From the NCBI GenBank assembly GCA_030645675.1, contig JAUSLQ010000135.1, positions 1-38,279 on the forward strand: 38,279 nt of DNA, in the 5' to 3' direction. The translations under genes and the position numbers were made by a program. Shown here in pieces: positions 24,299 through 32,216 of this stretch. Each line of letters starts with the position of its first letter. Positions within the stretch are counted from its first letter, which is position 1. Source of the stretch: Actinomycetota bacterium. Its GTDB lineage: Bacteria > Actinomycetota > Acidimicrobiia > Acidimicrobiales > Ilumatobacteraceae. The notes under the pieces are model-generated. The model was not told where the DNA came from, did no database searches, and worked only from the letters and a program-made list of their open reading frames with translations.

Positions 24299-25260
24299 GC
24301 GGCGGAGGGGGACGAGTGACGGTGGTGGTGCCGTGCTACAACGCCGCTGCGTTCCTCGCCGACACCCTGCGCAGCTTCGACGAGCAGACGCTCGGTGGCT
24401 TCGAGGTGCTGTTCGTCGACGACGGCTCCACCGACGGAACGCTGGGCATGGTGACCGACTATGCCCGCGAGCGGCCGGGGACGCGTGTGCTGCACCGCCC
24501 CGACAACCGCGGGGTCTGCCGAACCCTCAACGAGGGCGTCGCCGCCGTCTCGACGGAGTTCACCGTCGTGTTCGCCGCAGACGACGTGATGCTGCCCAAC
24601 CTGATGGCCGACGCGTTGGCGGCGATCGACCGCAGCTCCGAGCGCTGCGCCGCCGTCGCGTTCGCCCACTACGCGGGCACCGCCGAGGCCGAGATCCGGA
24701 GTGGGCCCGACGGATCGCCGGAGGTGCGTCGGCCGCCGGCCGGCGCAGACGGCTTGGAACCACCCGGCCTGCTGCCGCTGCAGCTGGTCGCGAACCACCT
24801 CGCCGGTGTCGCCCTGTTCCGCACCGATGTGCTGCGCGGGTTGGGCTACGACGAACGCTCGCACATCGAGGACTGGGACATGTGGTGCCGCATCGTTGCC
24901 GCGCACCCCATCGCCGTCGCCGACGAGCCGGTCTTCATCTACCGCGACTCGCCGATGTCGCTGGACAAGCGCTTGAAGCAGTCCGGGCAGCGATCGGTTG
25001 CGGGCGCTGCGGTGCGGGCGAAGTTCTGTGGCGACGGCGGCCCGATCGACGACGCCATCCTCCGGCGGACGAAGATGGAGCTGCACGTGTTGATCGCAGC
25101 CGGCCTGCGGCGCGAAGCCCGCACCGTGATGCGCCTCCTCGCCGAGGGTGGCCTGCGAGCCCGCTTCCCGGTGGAGCGCGCCGTGATGGCCGTGCCCACA
25201 CCGGTCGTGCGTTGCCTGGCCAGGCTCGCTCAACGCGCCCGCCGGCTGCGAAGCCGGTGA
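24295..25260 (+). CDS. GT2 family glycosyltransferase
   Basis: A 321-residue GT-A enzyme. VTVVVPCYNAAAFLADTL opens the nucleotide-binding fold, followed by VLFVDDGSTDGTLG, NRGVCRTLNEGV and VVFAADDVMLPN as the metal site (ADD). HIEDWDMWCRI is the ED-type catalytic motif. The C-terminal part (KRLKQSGQRS onwards) is basic and amphipathic. Two starts compete: GTG 24295, overlapping the previous stop, and GTG 24316, which has an excellent GGAGGGG 5 nt upstream and begins exactly at the first strand. I give the longer form, but the shorter is at least as likely. Family members add neutral sugars or HexNAc; the donor is unknown. Confidence 0.87.
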   Translation: MSGGGGRVTVVVPCYNAAAFLADTLRSFDEQTLGGFEVLFVDDGSTDGTLGMVTDYARERPGTRVLHRPDNRGVCRTLNEGVAAVSTEFTVVFAADDVMLPNLMADALAAIDRSSERCAAVAFAHYAGTAEAEIRSGPDGSPEVRRPPAGADGLEPPGLLPLQLVANHLAGVALFRTDVLRGLGYDERSHIEDWDMWCRIVAAHPIAVADEPVFIYRDSPMSLDKRLKQSGQRSVAGAAVRAKFCGDGGPIDDAILRRTKMELHVLIAAGLRREARTVMRLLAEGGLRARFPVERAVMAVPTPVVRCLARLAQRARRLRSR

Positions 25261-25316
25261 CAGCCGGCGAGGCGCAGCCCGGCCGCCATCCGGGCAGTGT
25301 GCCAAGATCTCCCCTC

Positions 25317-26192
25317 GTGACCGAAGAAGGCCGCATCGTGGCGAACGATCTGGCGGTGATCATCCCGGTGCACAACCGCCAGAGGCTGCTGGAGCGCGCC
25401 GTGGCCGGCGTGGTCGGGCAGCTCCAGGCCGGGGTGCACATCGTGGTGGTGGACGACGGCTCGCAACCGCCGGTCGATGCGGCGAGGATCGCCGGGCCGC
25501 AGGTGACGCTGGTGCGTGTGGAGCACGGGGGTGTCTCGAACGCCAGGAACGCCGGTGTCGCGGCGGTGCCCGACGCCCGCTGGGTGACGTTCCTCGACAG
25601 CGACGACGAGCCCATGTCGGGGTGGATCGACGAGATCATCGCCTCGCAGCGCTCCGGGGCCTCGATGTTCTCGTGCGCCGCCCGGTACGAGTGGGACGAC
25701 GGCACTGTGGAGACGCCCGTTCCCGTGCCGCTGTGGTCGTCGCCTCCCGGCGCACCGCGGGCACAGTTCCTCGCCGGCACGTTCGCGGTGGCGAGCGCCG
25801 TCTTCCACGCCGCCGGTGGCTACCGCGCGGGGCTGCGCCACGGCGAGAACACCGATCTCGGCTGGCGGATCGCGTCGGTGCTGCAGGAACGGCGGGCTGC
25901 GTGCACCAGCACGGATCAGCCGCTGGTGCGCGTGCACTCGCGGCGGGTGCGCGCCGAGCCGGCCGTGCGCCTGGAGAGCGCGTTGATGGTGCTGGCCGAC
26001 CCGCCCCCGATGCTGCTCGCGGATGCTCGCACGCTCGGCTCGTACCATGCGATCGCAGGCGACTCGGCGTGGCGGCTGGGCATGCGCCGAGCTGCCGTCC
26101 GCCACTTCGCGAACGCACTTCGGGCCGATCCACGCCAACCCCGCCACCTCGCCCGGCTGCTGCGCGCCCTCGTGAAGCGCGTGCCCCGATGA
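25317..26192 (+). CDS. GT2 family glycosyltransferase
   Basis: A 291-residue GT-A enzyme. After a short leader come DLAVIIPVHNRQRLLERAV, VVVDDGSQPPVD, GGVSNARNAGVAAVPDA and the metal site FLDSDDEP. A GENTDLGWRI segment takes the place of the ED catalytic motif, and the C-terminus (AVRHFANALRADPRQPRH) resembles the TPR-like tail of some rhamnosyl- or galactosyltransferases. GTG 25317 is supported by a CAAGAT element ending 8 nt upstream; GTG 25338, with GAAGAAGG upstream, is the alternative. A 56-nt gap before it may hold an internal promoter. The longer frame starting at 23844 is not coding. Donor and acceptor are unknown. Confidence 0.87.
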   Translation: MTEEGRIVANDLAVIIPVHNRQRLLERAVAGVVGQLQAGVHIVVVDDGSQPPVDAARIAGPQVTLVRVEHGGVSNARNAGVAAVPDARWVTFLDSDDEPMSGWIDEIIASQRSGASMFSCAARYEWDDGTVETPVPVPLWSSPPGAPRAQFLAGTFAVASAVFHAAGGYRAGLRHGENTDLGWRIASVLQERRAACTSTDQPLVRVHSRRVRAEPAVRLESALMVLADPPPMLLADARTLGSYHAIAGDSAWRLGMRRAAVRHFANALRADPRQPRHLARLLRALVKRVPR

Positions 26193-26208
26193 CGCCGCGG
26201 TGGCCGGC

Positions 26209-27087
26209 ATGAACATCACGGTGGTGATTCCTGCGTTGAACGCAGCGGGCACGCTGCCGGCACAGCTCGCAGCCCTGGGCCGGCAGATCGGCGCTGCCGC
26301 CTTCCACGTCGTGGTGGTGGACAACGGCTCGTCGGACGGCACTGCGGGCGTGGCCGAGCGCTTCGCCGCGCCGTTCTCGCTGAGCGTGGTGCACGAGCCT
26401 GTCCGAGGCATCAACTCCGCACGAAACGCGGGTGTCGCTGCGGCCGGCGAGGGTTTGGTGCTGCTGTGCGACGCCGATGACGAAGTGCATCCACAGTGGG
26501 TGGCCGCGATGGCCGCAGCGATCGCGCCCTTCACCTGGGTGGGCGGCAGGTTGGACTACGAGGCACTGAACAGCCCGGCGACGCGACAGGTCTGGGGAGC
26601 AGCGACGACCAGCACCTACAAGGAGCGAACACCCTTCGTCGACACGACCTACGGGTGCAACTGCGGGTTCTGGCGGTCGATGTGGTCGCAGCTCGGCGGC
26701 TTCGACACCAACATCAGCGGCACCGGCGGCGACGAGACGGAGTTCTTCATGCGCGCCCATGCCGCGGGGTATCGGCGCACGGACGTGCCCGACGCCGTGG
26801 TGTCGTACCGGCTGCGCCCGGGCCGGCGGGCGATGGTGCGGCAACGGTACCGGCAGGGGCGCAACCAGGTGCTGATGCGGCAGCTTCCCGGTGGGGCCTT
26901 GCTGCCCGGCGCGGAGACCGTGCGCGGGGCGCTGCGGGCGCTGGCCAAGTTGATCCTCGTCTCGCCGATGTACGCCGTGTCCCGCCGCGGGCGCTCCGCA
27001 TGGGCCGCCGCAGTTGCTCGCAACGCCGGCAAGTTGGCCGGCCTGTGGAACGCCCGACGGAGCCGTGCACGACCAACACCGGTGTGA
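26209..27087 (+). CDS. GT2 family glycosyltransferase
   Basis: A 292-residue GT-A enzyme. It starts NITVVIPALNAAGTLPAQL, then VVVVDNGSSDGTAG, RGINSARNAGVAAAGEG and VLLCDADDEVHPQW as metal site (DAD). A GGFDTNISGTGGDETEFFMRAH segment carries the acceptor-base acidic motif, unusually with a Gly-rich run. The C-terminal tail is Arg-rich with a hydrophobic stretch near AKLILVSPMYAV. ATG 26209 is chosen over GTG 26200 because the first strand begins there. It is the last of the four GT2 genes and is followed by a 140-nt gap containing a 12-bp repeat and the putative promoter of the ABC gene. Sugar specificity is not predictable. Confidence 0.87.
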   Translation: MNITVVIPALNAAGTLPAQLAALGRQIGAAAFHVVVVDNGSSDGTAGVAERFAAPFSLSVVHEPVRGINSARNAGVAAAGEGLVLLCDADDEVHPQWVAAMAAAIAPFTWVGGRLDYEALNSPATRQVWGAATTSTYKERTPFVDTTYGCNCGFWRSMWSQLGGFDTNISGTGGDETEFFMRAHAAGYRRTDVPDAVVSYRLRPGRRAMVRQRYRQGRNQVLMRQLPGGALLPGAETVRGALRALAKLILVSPMYAVSRRGRSAWAAAVARNAGKLAGLWNARRSRARPTPV

Positions 27088-27093
27088 CCCTCA

Positions 27094-27122
27094 GAGCCAT
27101 GGACTGAGCCATGGACTGAGCC
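27094..27122 (+). repeat. 12-bp tandem repeat in gap before ABC gene
   Basis: Two exact copies of GAGCCATGGACT and the first five bases of a third lie between the last GT2 gene and the ABC transporter. They introduce two ATGs, each followed at once by GAC TGA. Beyond them, TACAGT at 27191-27196 is a possible -10 box for the ABC gene. Confidence 0.8.
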
Positions 27123-27227
27123 GCGTCTGAGCTGTTGATCGGGTTAGTCACCGGCGGGATGGATACCCGGTTCCGGATCACCATGGCCCGTACAGTGACT
27201 GCGGGTTCCCCTCCGCCCGTTGTGCCC

Positions 27228-28967
27228 ATGACGCCACTCTCCACTCGCTCCATCCTCTCCCGGTTGCTCCATGGTCATCGCTCGCGCGTCGGCCTCATCG
27301 CGGGCACGTCGATGCTGGGCGGGTTGTCCGAAGCCGTGTTCCTGGTGGTCATCACCCGCGCCGCGTTCGCGATCACCGACGGCGACGACTCCGTTGGCAT
27401 CCTCGCCAGCAGGCGCCTCTCGGTGAACCTGACGGTGGTGCTGGCGCTGGCACTGGTGCTGTTCCGAGTCTCGATGTCGGTCGCTGCCAACTGGCACTCG
27501 GCTGCGCTGAACGCCGACGTCGTCCGCGACCTGCGGCACAAGTTGGCCCACGGTTTCCTGCGTTCCACGTGGGCAGCTCAGCAATCGGCTCGGTCGGGCC
27601 ACCTCCAGGAACTCGTCACGACGTACAGCGGTTCGGGTGCCGCGCTGCTGGGCAGCTTCTCCGCGGGTGTCGTTGCCGCGTTCAGCGTCGCGTCGCTGCT
27701 GGCCTTGGCCACGGCCGTCGACCCGATCGGCTCGCTCGTCGCGGTGGGGGCCCTCGGTGTGCTGGGCTTCACGCTGCGACCCTTGCGTCGCAAGGTGCAG
27801 GTGCACGCGCGCAAGGCCGCCAACGACGGCATGGGCCTGGCGTTGGCCACCAACGAGATCTCCGGCTTGGGAATGGTGGTGCACGTGTTCGATGTGCGCG
27901 ATCAAGTGGAGGCGCGAGTCGATGCCCTCCTCGACGAGGGCATGCGGTCCGGCCGGCGGCTGGGCCTGGTGCGCGGGCTGGTCCCTGCGATCTACACGGG
28001 TCTCGCCTACCTCGCGCTGGTGGGGGCGATCGGGCTTGCCAGCGTGTGGGACACGGCCAGCCTCACCTCGTTGGGCGCGGTGATGCTGGTGATGCTGCGG
28101 TCCCTCAGCTACGGCCAGCAGCTGCAGACGGCGTACACAGGTGTCGCATCGTCCGTGCCGGCGGTTCGCGACGTGTTCGAGGAGATCGAGCGTTTCACGG
28201 ACAACGAATTCGTCGATGACGGCGACCCCGTCGAGGTCGTGTGCCCGCTGCGCCTCGAGCACGTCTCGTTCCACTACACAGACGGTCAGCCCGTGCTCGC
28301 CGGTGTGTCGGCCGAGATCCACGCCAACGAATTGGTGGGTGTGGTGGGGCCGTCGGGTAGCGGTAAGTCCACCCTCGTGCAGCTGCTGCTCGGCTTGCGC
28401 GTACCCACCGAAGGGCGGGTGTTGGCATCCGGGCGCGAGATCCACAGCCTGCGCCACGCCGACTGGGCCCGCAAGGTGACGTTCGTGCCGCAGAGCCCTG
28501 CCCTCGTGCACGGCACCATCGCCGAGAACGTGCGCTTCTACCGCGACGGCTTCAGCGACGCCGACGTGCAGCGCGCCCTGCAACTGGCAGGCTTGCTCGA
28601 CGAGGTGACTGCGTTCCCCGACGGCCTGCGGCACCAGGTGGGCGATCGCGGCGGCAACCTCAGCGGCGGCCAGCAGCAACGCCTGTGCATCGCCCGCGCG
28701 TTGGTGACGCAGCCCGAACTGCTGATCCTCGACGAGCCCACCAGCGCGCTCGACGCCCGGTCCGAACAGTTGGTCCGCGACACCCTCAACACGCTCCGCC
28801 AGCGCATGACCGTCGTCGTCATCGCTCACCGCCTGTCCACGCTGGACGAATGCGACCGCATCATGATCATTCAGGACGGCACCATCTCCGCCTTCGACAC
28901 GCCCGACCGGCTGCGCGAGTCGTCGAACTTCTATGCCGAGGCGATCCGCCTCTCCGGCATCGCCTGA
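27228..28967 (+). CDS. ABC exporter, PglK/MsbA-like lipid-linked glycan flippase candidate
   Basis: A 579-residue half-transporter with the order membrane domain, then ATPase. Six hydrophobic segments span about 15-300, and the coupling-helix region (EISGLGMVVHVFD) resembles PglK and other lipid-exporting ABC proteins. The ATPase has Walker A GPSGSGKST, Q-loop FVPQSP, signature LSGGQQQR, Walker B ILDEPTSALD and H-loop IAHRLS, all intact. With a bacillosamine pathway present, a PglK-like role in flipping the lipid-linked oligosaccharide is attractive, since no Wzx is visible. The frame is open back to 27135; ATG 27228 is preferred as it precedes a normal basic N-terminus, with TACAGT 30 nt upstream as a possible -10. 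MsbA-like lipid or drug export remains possible. Confidence 0.88.
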   Translation: MTPLSTRSILSRLLHGHRSRVGLIAGTSMLGGLSEAVFLVVITRAAFAITDGDDSVGILASRRLSVNLTVVLALALVLFRVSMSVAANWHSAALNADVVRDLRHKLAHGFLRSTWAAQQSARSGHLQELVTTYSGSGAALLGSFSAGVVAAFSVASLLALATAVDPIGSLVAVGALGVLGFTLRPLRRKVQVHARKAANDGMGLALATNEISGLGMVVHVFDVRDQVEARVDALLDEGMRSGRRLGLVRGLVPAIYTGLAYLALVGAIGLASVWDTASLTSLGAVMLVMLRSLSYGQQLQTAYTGVASSVPAVRDVFEEIERFTDNEFVDDGDPVEVVCPLRLEHVSFHYTDGQPVLAGVSAEIHANELVGVVGPSGSGKSTLVQLLLGLRVPTEGRVLASGREIHSLRHADWARKVTFVPQSPALVHGTIAENVRFYRDGFSDADVQRALQLAGLLDEVTAFPDGLRHQVGDRGGNLSGGQQQRLCIARALVTQPELLILDEPTSALDARSEQLVRDTLNTLRQRMTVVVIAHRLSTLDECDRIMIIQDGTISAFDTPDRLRESSNFYAEAIRLSGIA

Positions 28968-29005
28968 ACGGGCCGCTGCGCCGGCCAGACGGGCCGAATC
29001 GCTGC

Positions 29006-30559
29006 TCAGTGCACCTTGCGGTCGAGGTCGGCCCAGTACGGCTCGCGCAGCTTGAACTTCTGCAGCTTGCCGGTGGCCGTGCGAGCCAGCGAGTCGCGGA
29101 ACTCCACGACCTTCGGGCACTTGTAGTGCGCGAGCTTGGTGCGGGTGTAGGCGATCACGTCGGCCTCGGTGATCGTCGAGCCCGGCGAGGCGACCACCAG
29201 CGCGAGCACCATCTCGCCCCACTTCTCGTCCGGCACCCCGATCACGGCCACCTCGGCCACCTCGGGGTGGCTGAACACGGCGTCTTCCACCTCGATGCTG
29301 CTGACGTTCTCGCCGCCGGTGATGATCACATCCTTCTTGCGGTCGCTGATCGTCACGTACCAGTCGTCGTCGACGATGCCGCCGTCGCCGGTGTGGAACC
29401 ACTGCGGCCCATCGGGGTCGTCGGTGGCCGCGTGCACTGCCTCGGCAGTCGCTGCTGGCTGTGCCCAGTAGCCGCCCATGATGTGGTTGCCGCGGGCGAG
29501 GATCTCGCCGTCGGGCGAGATGCGCACCTCGATGCCCAGGGCTGGTGCGCCGGCACGGCTGAGCTTCATGGCGCGGTCGGCGGGGGAGAGCTCGTCGTAC
29601 TCCGCTCGCATGCGGTTCATCGTGACCAACGGCGTGGTCTCGGTGAGCCCGTAGATCTGGATGAACTCCCAGCCCAGTTCGGTCTCGACGCGCTCGATCG
29701 TCTTCGTGGGCGGGGGAGCGCCGGCACACACGATGCGCACCTGGCCACGCCCGGGAATGGGGCCGTCCCAGTGCGTCGCGGCGTCGAGGACGGCGTTGGC
29801 GACTGCTGGCGCTGCGCACATCACCGTCACGCCGTGCTGCTGCACCCGGCGCAGGATCTCCGTGCCGTCGATCTTGCGGATGATGATGTGCTGCGCACCC
29901 ATTCCGGTGACGGCGTAGAGCACGCCCCACCCGTTGCAGTGGAACTGAGGCAGGGTGTGCAGGTACACGTCGCGGTCGTTGATGCCCAGGTGCCAGCCGA
30001 ACGTGGTGGCGTTCAGCCAGATGTTGCGGTGGGTCAGCTGCACGCCCTTGGGTCTGGCCGTCGTGCCGCTGGTGTAGTTGATGGTGGCGGTGGCATCTTC
30101 GTCGTACACCCATGGCTTCGGTGGGGCGTGGTCTGCGGGAGCATCGCTGCCGCTGCCGATGACGAACTTGTGCTCGCACTGCACCTCGGCCAGCGCTTCC
30201 TCCAGCTCGGGGTCGACCATCAGTACACGCGCACCGCAGTGCGCCACGATGTACTTCACCTCTTCGGCCACCAGCCGGAAGTTGATCGGTACCAGCACGC
30301 GGCCGGAGCCGCTGACACCGAACAGCGCCGTCAGCAGCCGTGCGGAGTTCTGGCTGACGATGGCTACCCGCTCGCCCACCTCGATGCCCAGCGCGTCCAG
30401 CGCAGCTGCCTGAGCGCGCGCTCTCGCCGCCATCTCCGCGTACGTGCACGAGCCCCACGACTCGGCGGGCTGGTCCGGCTCGTCGACCACGGCGATGCGG
30501 TGCGGGTAGACCTGCTCTGCACGGCGGAGGAAGTCGTTGACGGTGAGTGCGACCTTCAT
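29006..30559 (-). CDS. AMP-forming acyl-CoA synthetase (fatty-acid CoA ligase family)
   Basis: A 517-residue adenylate-forming enzyme. It carries the phosphate loop INYTSGTTARPKG, the IYGLTETTP motif, WFHTGDGGIVDDDWY with the conserved Asp, and the hinge DRKKDVIITGGENVSSIEVED. The GKLQKFKLRE end contains the catalytic Lys. The family activates a fatty or aryl acid with ATP and loads it on CoA. It begins at ATG 30559, with MKVALTVNDFLRRAEQVYPH, and diverges from the PqqD gene at 30679; a six-codon longer GTG form at 30577 is possible. Nothing in the flanks links it to glycan assembly, so it is probably a separate gene from lipid metabolism. The substrate is unknown. Confidence 0.9.
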   Translation of the reverse strand: MKVALTVNDFLRRAEQVYPHRIAVVDEPDQPAESWGSCTYAEMAARARAQAAALDALGIEVGERVAIVSQNSARLLTALFGVSGSGRVLVPINFRLVAEEVKYIVAHCGARVLMVDPELEEALAEVQCEHKFVIGSGSDAPADHAPPKPWVYDEDATATINYTSGTTARPKGVQLTHRNIWLNATTFGWHLGINDRDVYLHTLPQFHCNGWGVLYAVTGMGAQHIIIRKIDGTEILRRVQQHGVTVMCAAPAVANAVLDAATHWDGPIPGRGQVRIVCAGAPPPTKTIERVETELGWEFIQIYGLTETTPLVTMNRMRAEYDELSPADRAMKLSRAGAPALGIEVRISPDGEILARGNHIMGGYWAQPAATAEAVHAATDDPDGPQWFHTGDGGIVDDDWYVTISDRKKDVIITGGENVSSIEVEDAVFSHPEVAEVAVIGVPDEKWGEMVLALVVASPGSTITEADVIAYTRTKLAHYKCPKVVEFRDSLARTATGKLQKFKLREPYWADLDRKVH

Positions 30560-30638
30560 GTGGTCATTGTTGCCCACACGCGCAAGCCGCTGCGCAGTCA
30601 GCGCGACTCATCGCCCTCCCGCGACGGCGATGCCGGTA

Positions 30639-30644
30639 TAGCGT
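30639..30644 (+). promoter_or_regulatory. possible -10 box TAGCGT for the PqqD operon
   Basis: TAGCGT, within TATAGCGT, lies 34 nt upstream of ATG 30679 in the 119-nt divergent gap. It could start the five-gene PqqD/nucleotidyltransferase operon. The match is short and no -35 was recognised. Confidence 0.25.
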
Positions 30645-30678
30645 CGCGACGACGCACCTGCCCGCGGTTCGTCTGCGT

Positions 30679-31095
30679 ATGACCACGGAGCCCGACATCC
30701 ACCCTCAACCGCCCAGCCTCAGCAGCGTGCTCTCACACGCGACCGCGCAGTGGGCGCTCGCGGGTGCGGAGGCCGTGGTGCACGTGCCGGCGTTCGCCGC
30801 CACCCACGTGCTCGACGCCACGGCCACCGTGCTGTGGCAGTGCCTCGACGGCGAGAGCCCGTTGCAGCTGGTCTTCGCCGACATCGCCGCGGCGTTCGAT
30901 GTGCCGCTGCAACGGGTGGCATCCGACTGCTTGCCGGTGCTGGGCACCTGGCTGCAGGCAGGCCTGGCCGTGCAGGTGCCGGCCGCGCCACCGATGGTGA
31001 CGCCCACGCCTGTGCCCACGCTCACGCCTGTGCCCAAGCCACCGTCCGGGAGCGGCCGTGCGTGGCGACGATTGGTCGACCCGCCCAACACTTGA
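30679..31095 (+). CDS. PqqD-like protein with proline-rich tail
   Basis: A 138-residue protein, the first gene of the operon. Residues about 38-105 follow the PqqD pattern: HVLDATATVLWQCLDG, then a winged-helix-like segment LVFADIAAAFDVPLQRVASD, ending LQAGLAV. A low-complexity tail of VTPTPVPTLTPVPKPP follows, rich in Pro and Thr, which a plain PqqD protein lacks. PqqD-family proteins bind RiPP leader peptides or occur in HPr-rel-A-like sets beside exopolysaccharide genes. Two more PqqD-like genes follow, so this is not a RiPP cluster by itself. The ATG is the first in-frame start after a -10-like box, though the frame is open from 30547. Function is unknown. Confidence 0.72.
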   Translation: MTTEPDIHPQPPSLSSVLSHATAQWALAGAEAVVHVPAFAATHVLDATATVLWQCLDGESPLQLVFADIAAAFDVPLQRVASDCLPVLGTWLQAGLAVQVPAAPPMVTPTPVPTLTPVPKPPSGSGRAWRRLVDPPNT

Positions 31096-31113
31096 GGCGG
31101 TTGCGCGCGGCCC

Positions 31114-31917
31114 GTGTGGCCGCACACGTTCACCATTGCCGTCGACGACACGCTGATCGCAGTGGGCACCGACGACGACGAACTGATGGAAGTGCTCGAG
31201 CCGTGGGTGACCGACGGCGACACCGACAACGACACCGACAACGGCAGCAACAACGGCAGCAACAACGGCAGCCTCACCACCAGCACCGACACCCGCTTCG
31301 GCCCGAGCACCCCAGCGCCGCAGATCGACTTCGGGCTCGAGCTGCACCCGGCGCGCCCCGAAGCGCGCGGTGCGCGACGCGAGTTGCCCACGTTCCGCCA
31401 CGGCACGCGAGTGGTGGGGCGCGCAGCCGACATCGCCGCGCTGCGCGACGGCCTGCTGCGCACGCTCGGCTCGCTCACCTCGCCCACGCTGCCGGGGTGC
31501 ATCCGCATCAGCGGCGTGCCGCTGCTGCGCGACGGCGGCGTCGAGCTGGCCCAACCAGAGGCGGTCGACCGGGTATCGCACCGGTGGCTGCTGCACAGGG
31601 GTCTGACCCCGCTCTACGTACCCAGCGTGCTGATCGACCCGCACGACCTGACCGTGCGCATCGAGGCCCCGCTGGGGGCCGGCGAGGCGCCGGTGATGGC
31701 GCCGCTGCGCCGGTGGTGGGCCGCTCTCCCTGCAGCAGAACTGCCACGCGGGCAGCTGAGCGTCGGCCAGATGGCGGCGCACACCGCCCACCGGCTGGCG
31801 CCGGCGCTGCTGCACGACGAGGCCACGCACCTCGCCGGGCCCAGCAGGGACGCGCTCGCCGGGCTGGTGGCGCTGATCCAGCAACTACCGCCTGCAGCGG
31901 GCGGGCCGGGCTCGTGA
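31114..31917 (+). CDS. HprK-related protein lacking its P-loop (hypothesis)
   Basis: A 267-residue protein with no textbook motif. Reading it beside HprK-related kinases of EPS-linked sets, the N-terminus (HTFTIAVDDTLIAVG, then ELMEVLEPW) matches their amino-terminal domain. Further on, ISGVPLLRDGGVEL and LLHRGLTPLYVPSVLIDP fit the positions of the H-A-G and LSDD-type segments of the kinase core. The Gly-rich Lys-Ser/Thr P-loop is absent, replaced by AQPEAVDRV, and the catalytic acidic motif by VPS, so it would be a pseudokinase. A low-complexity DTDNDTDNGSNNGS insert, encoded by 12-bp repeats, sits near residues 35-55. The GTG start lies 18 nt after the PqqD gene. The assignment rests on eye alignment and could be wrong. 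Confidence 0.6.
   Translation: MWPHTFTIAVDDTLIAVGTDDDELMEVLEPWVTDGDTDNDTDNGSNNGSNNGSLTTSTDTRFGPSTPAPQIDFGLELHPARPEARGARRELPTFRHGTRVVGRAADIAALRDGLLRTLGSLTSPTLPGCIRISGVPLLRDGGVELAQPEAVDRVSHRWLLHRGLTPLYVPSVLIDPHDLTVRIEAPLGAGEAPVMAPLRRWWAALPAAELPRGQLSVGQMAAHTAHRLAPALLHDEATHLAGPSRDALAGLVALIQQLPPAAGGPGS
31219..31272 (+). repeat. 12-bp tandem repeats inside HprK-like gene
   Basis: Two copies of GACACCGACAAC (31219-31242) pass into two copies of GGCAGCAACAAC and a half copy (31243-31272). They encode the DTDN and GSNN low-complexity linker without disturbing the frame. Confidence 0.85.
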
Positions 31918-32216
31918 ACCTCACCGACCGCGGCACCGACCGCGGCACCGACGGCGGCGCCTACCGCCGCTCGCCGCGGGCGATCTGGCGTGCGTCGGCC
32001 AACCTGCTGGTGGCCGCCGTGCCCCCGGCGGCGCCCACCCGAATCGTCGGTTCGGCGGCGATGGTGTGGAACCACTTGGCCGCACCGGTCGGCATCGACG
32101 AACTGGTCGCGGAGCTGGCCGCCGTCAGCGGATCCTCCGCGGCGGCCATCCGGGCCGATGTCGAGTCGTTGCTCGCTGCCCTGGTGCCGCTGGGTCTGGT
32201 GGAGGTGCAAGCGTGA
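31914..32216 (+). CDS. PqqD-like small protein
   Basis: A 100-residue protein that overlaps both neighbours by four bases (GTGA at each end), so it is translated as part of the operon. After a repeat-encoded N-terminus (LTDRGTDRGTDGGA, from a 12-bp repeat) come RASANLLVAAVPPAAPTRIVGSAAMVWNHL and the C-terminal SSAAAIRADVESLLAALVPLGLVE. The order of conserved hydrophobic strand, AxxVW, helix and LLAxLxxLGLV matches PqqD-like domains, here with a weaker N-terminal strand. Nothing shows a target peptide. It sits directly before the nucleotidyltransferase, in the layout of HPr-rel-A-type operons. Confidence 0.7.
   Translation: MNLTDRGTDRGTDGGAYRRSPRAIWRASANLLVAAVPPAAPTRIVGSAAMVWNHLAAPVGIDELVAELAAVSGSSAAAIRADVESLLAALVPLGLVEVQA

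Noticed and set aside
28976-28996. GGCCG/CGGCC hairpin between the convergent ABC and acyl-CoA synthetase genes
   Set aside because: Only about five base pairs and no T-tract; too weak to annotate as a terminator in GC-rich DNA.
27144-30458. 1104-codon minus-strand open frame
   Set aside because: It mixes the out-of-frame acyl-CoA synthetase with the antisense of the ABC transporter; no coherent protein.
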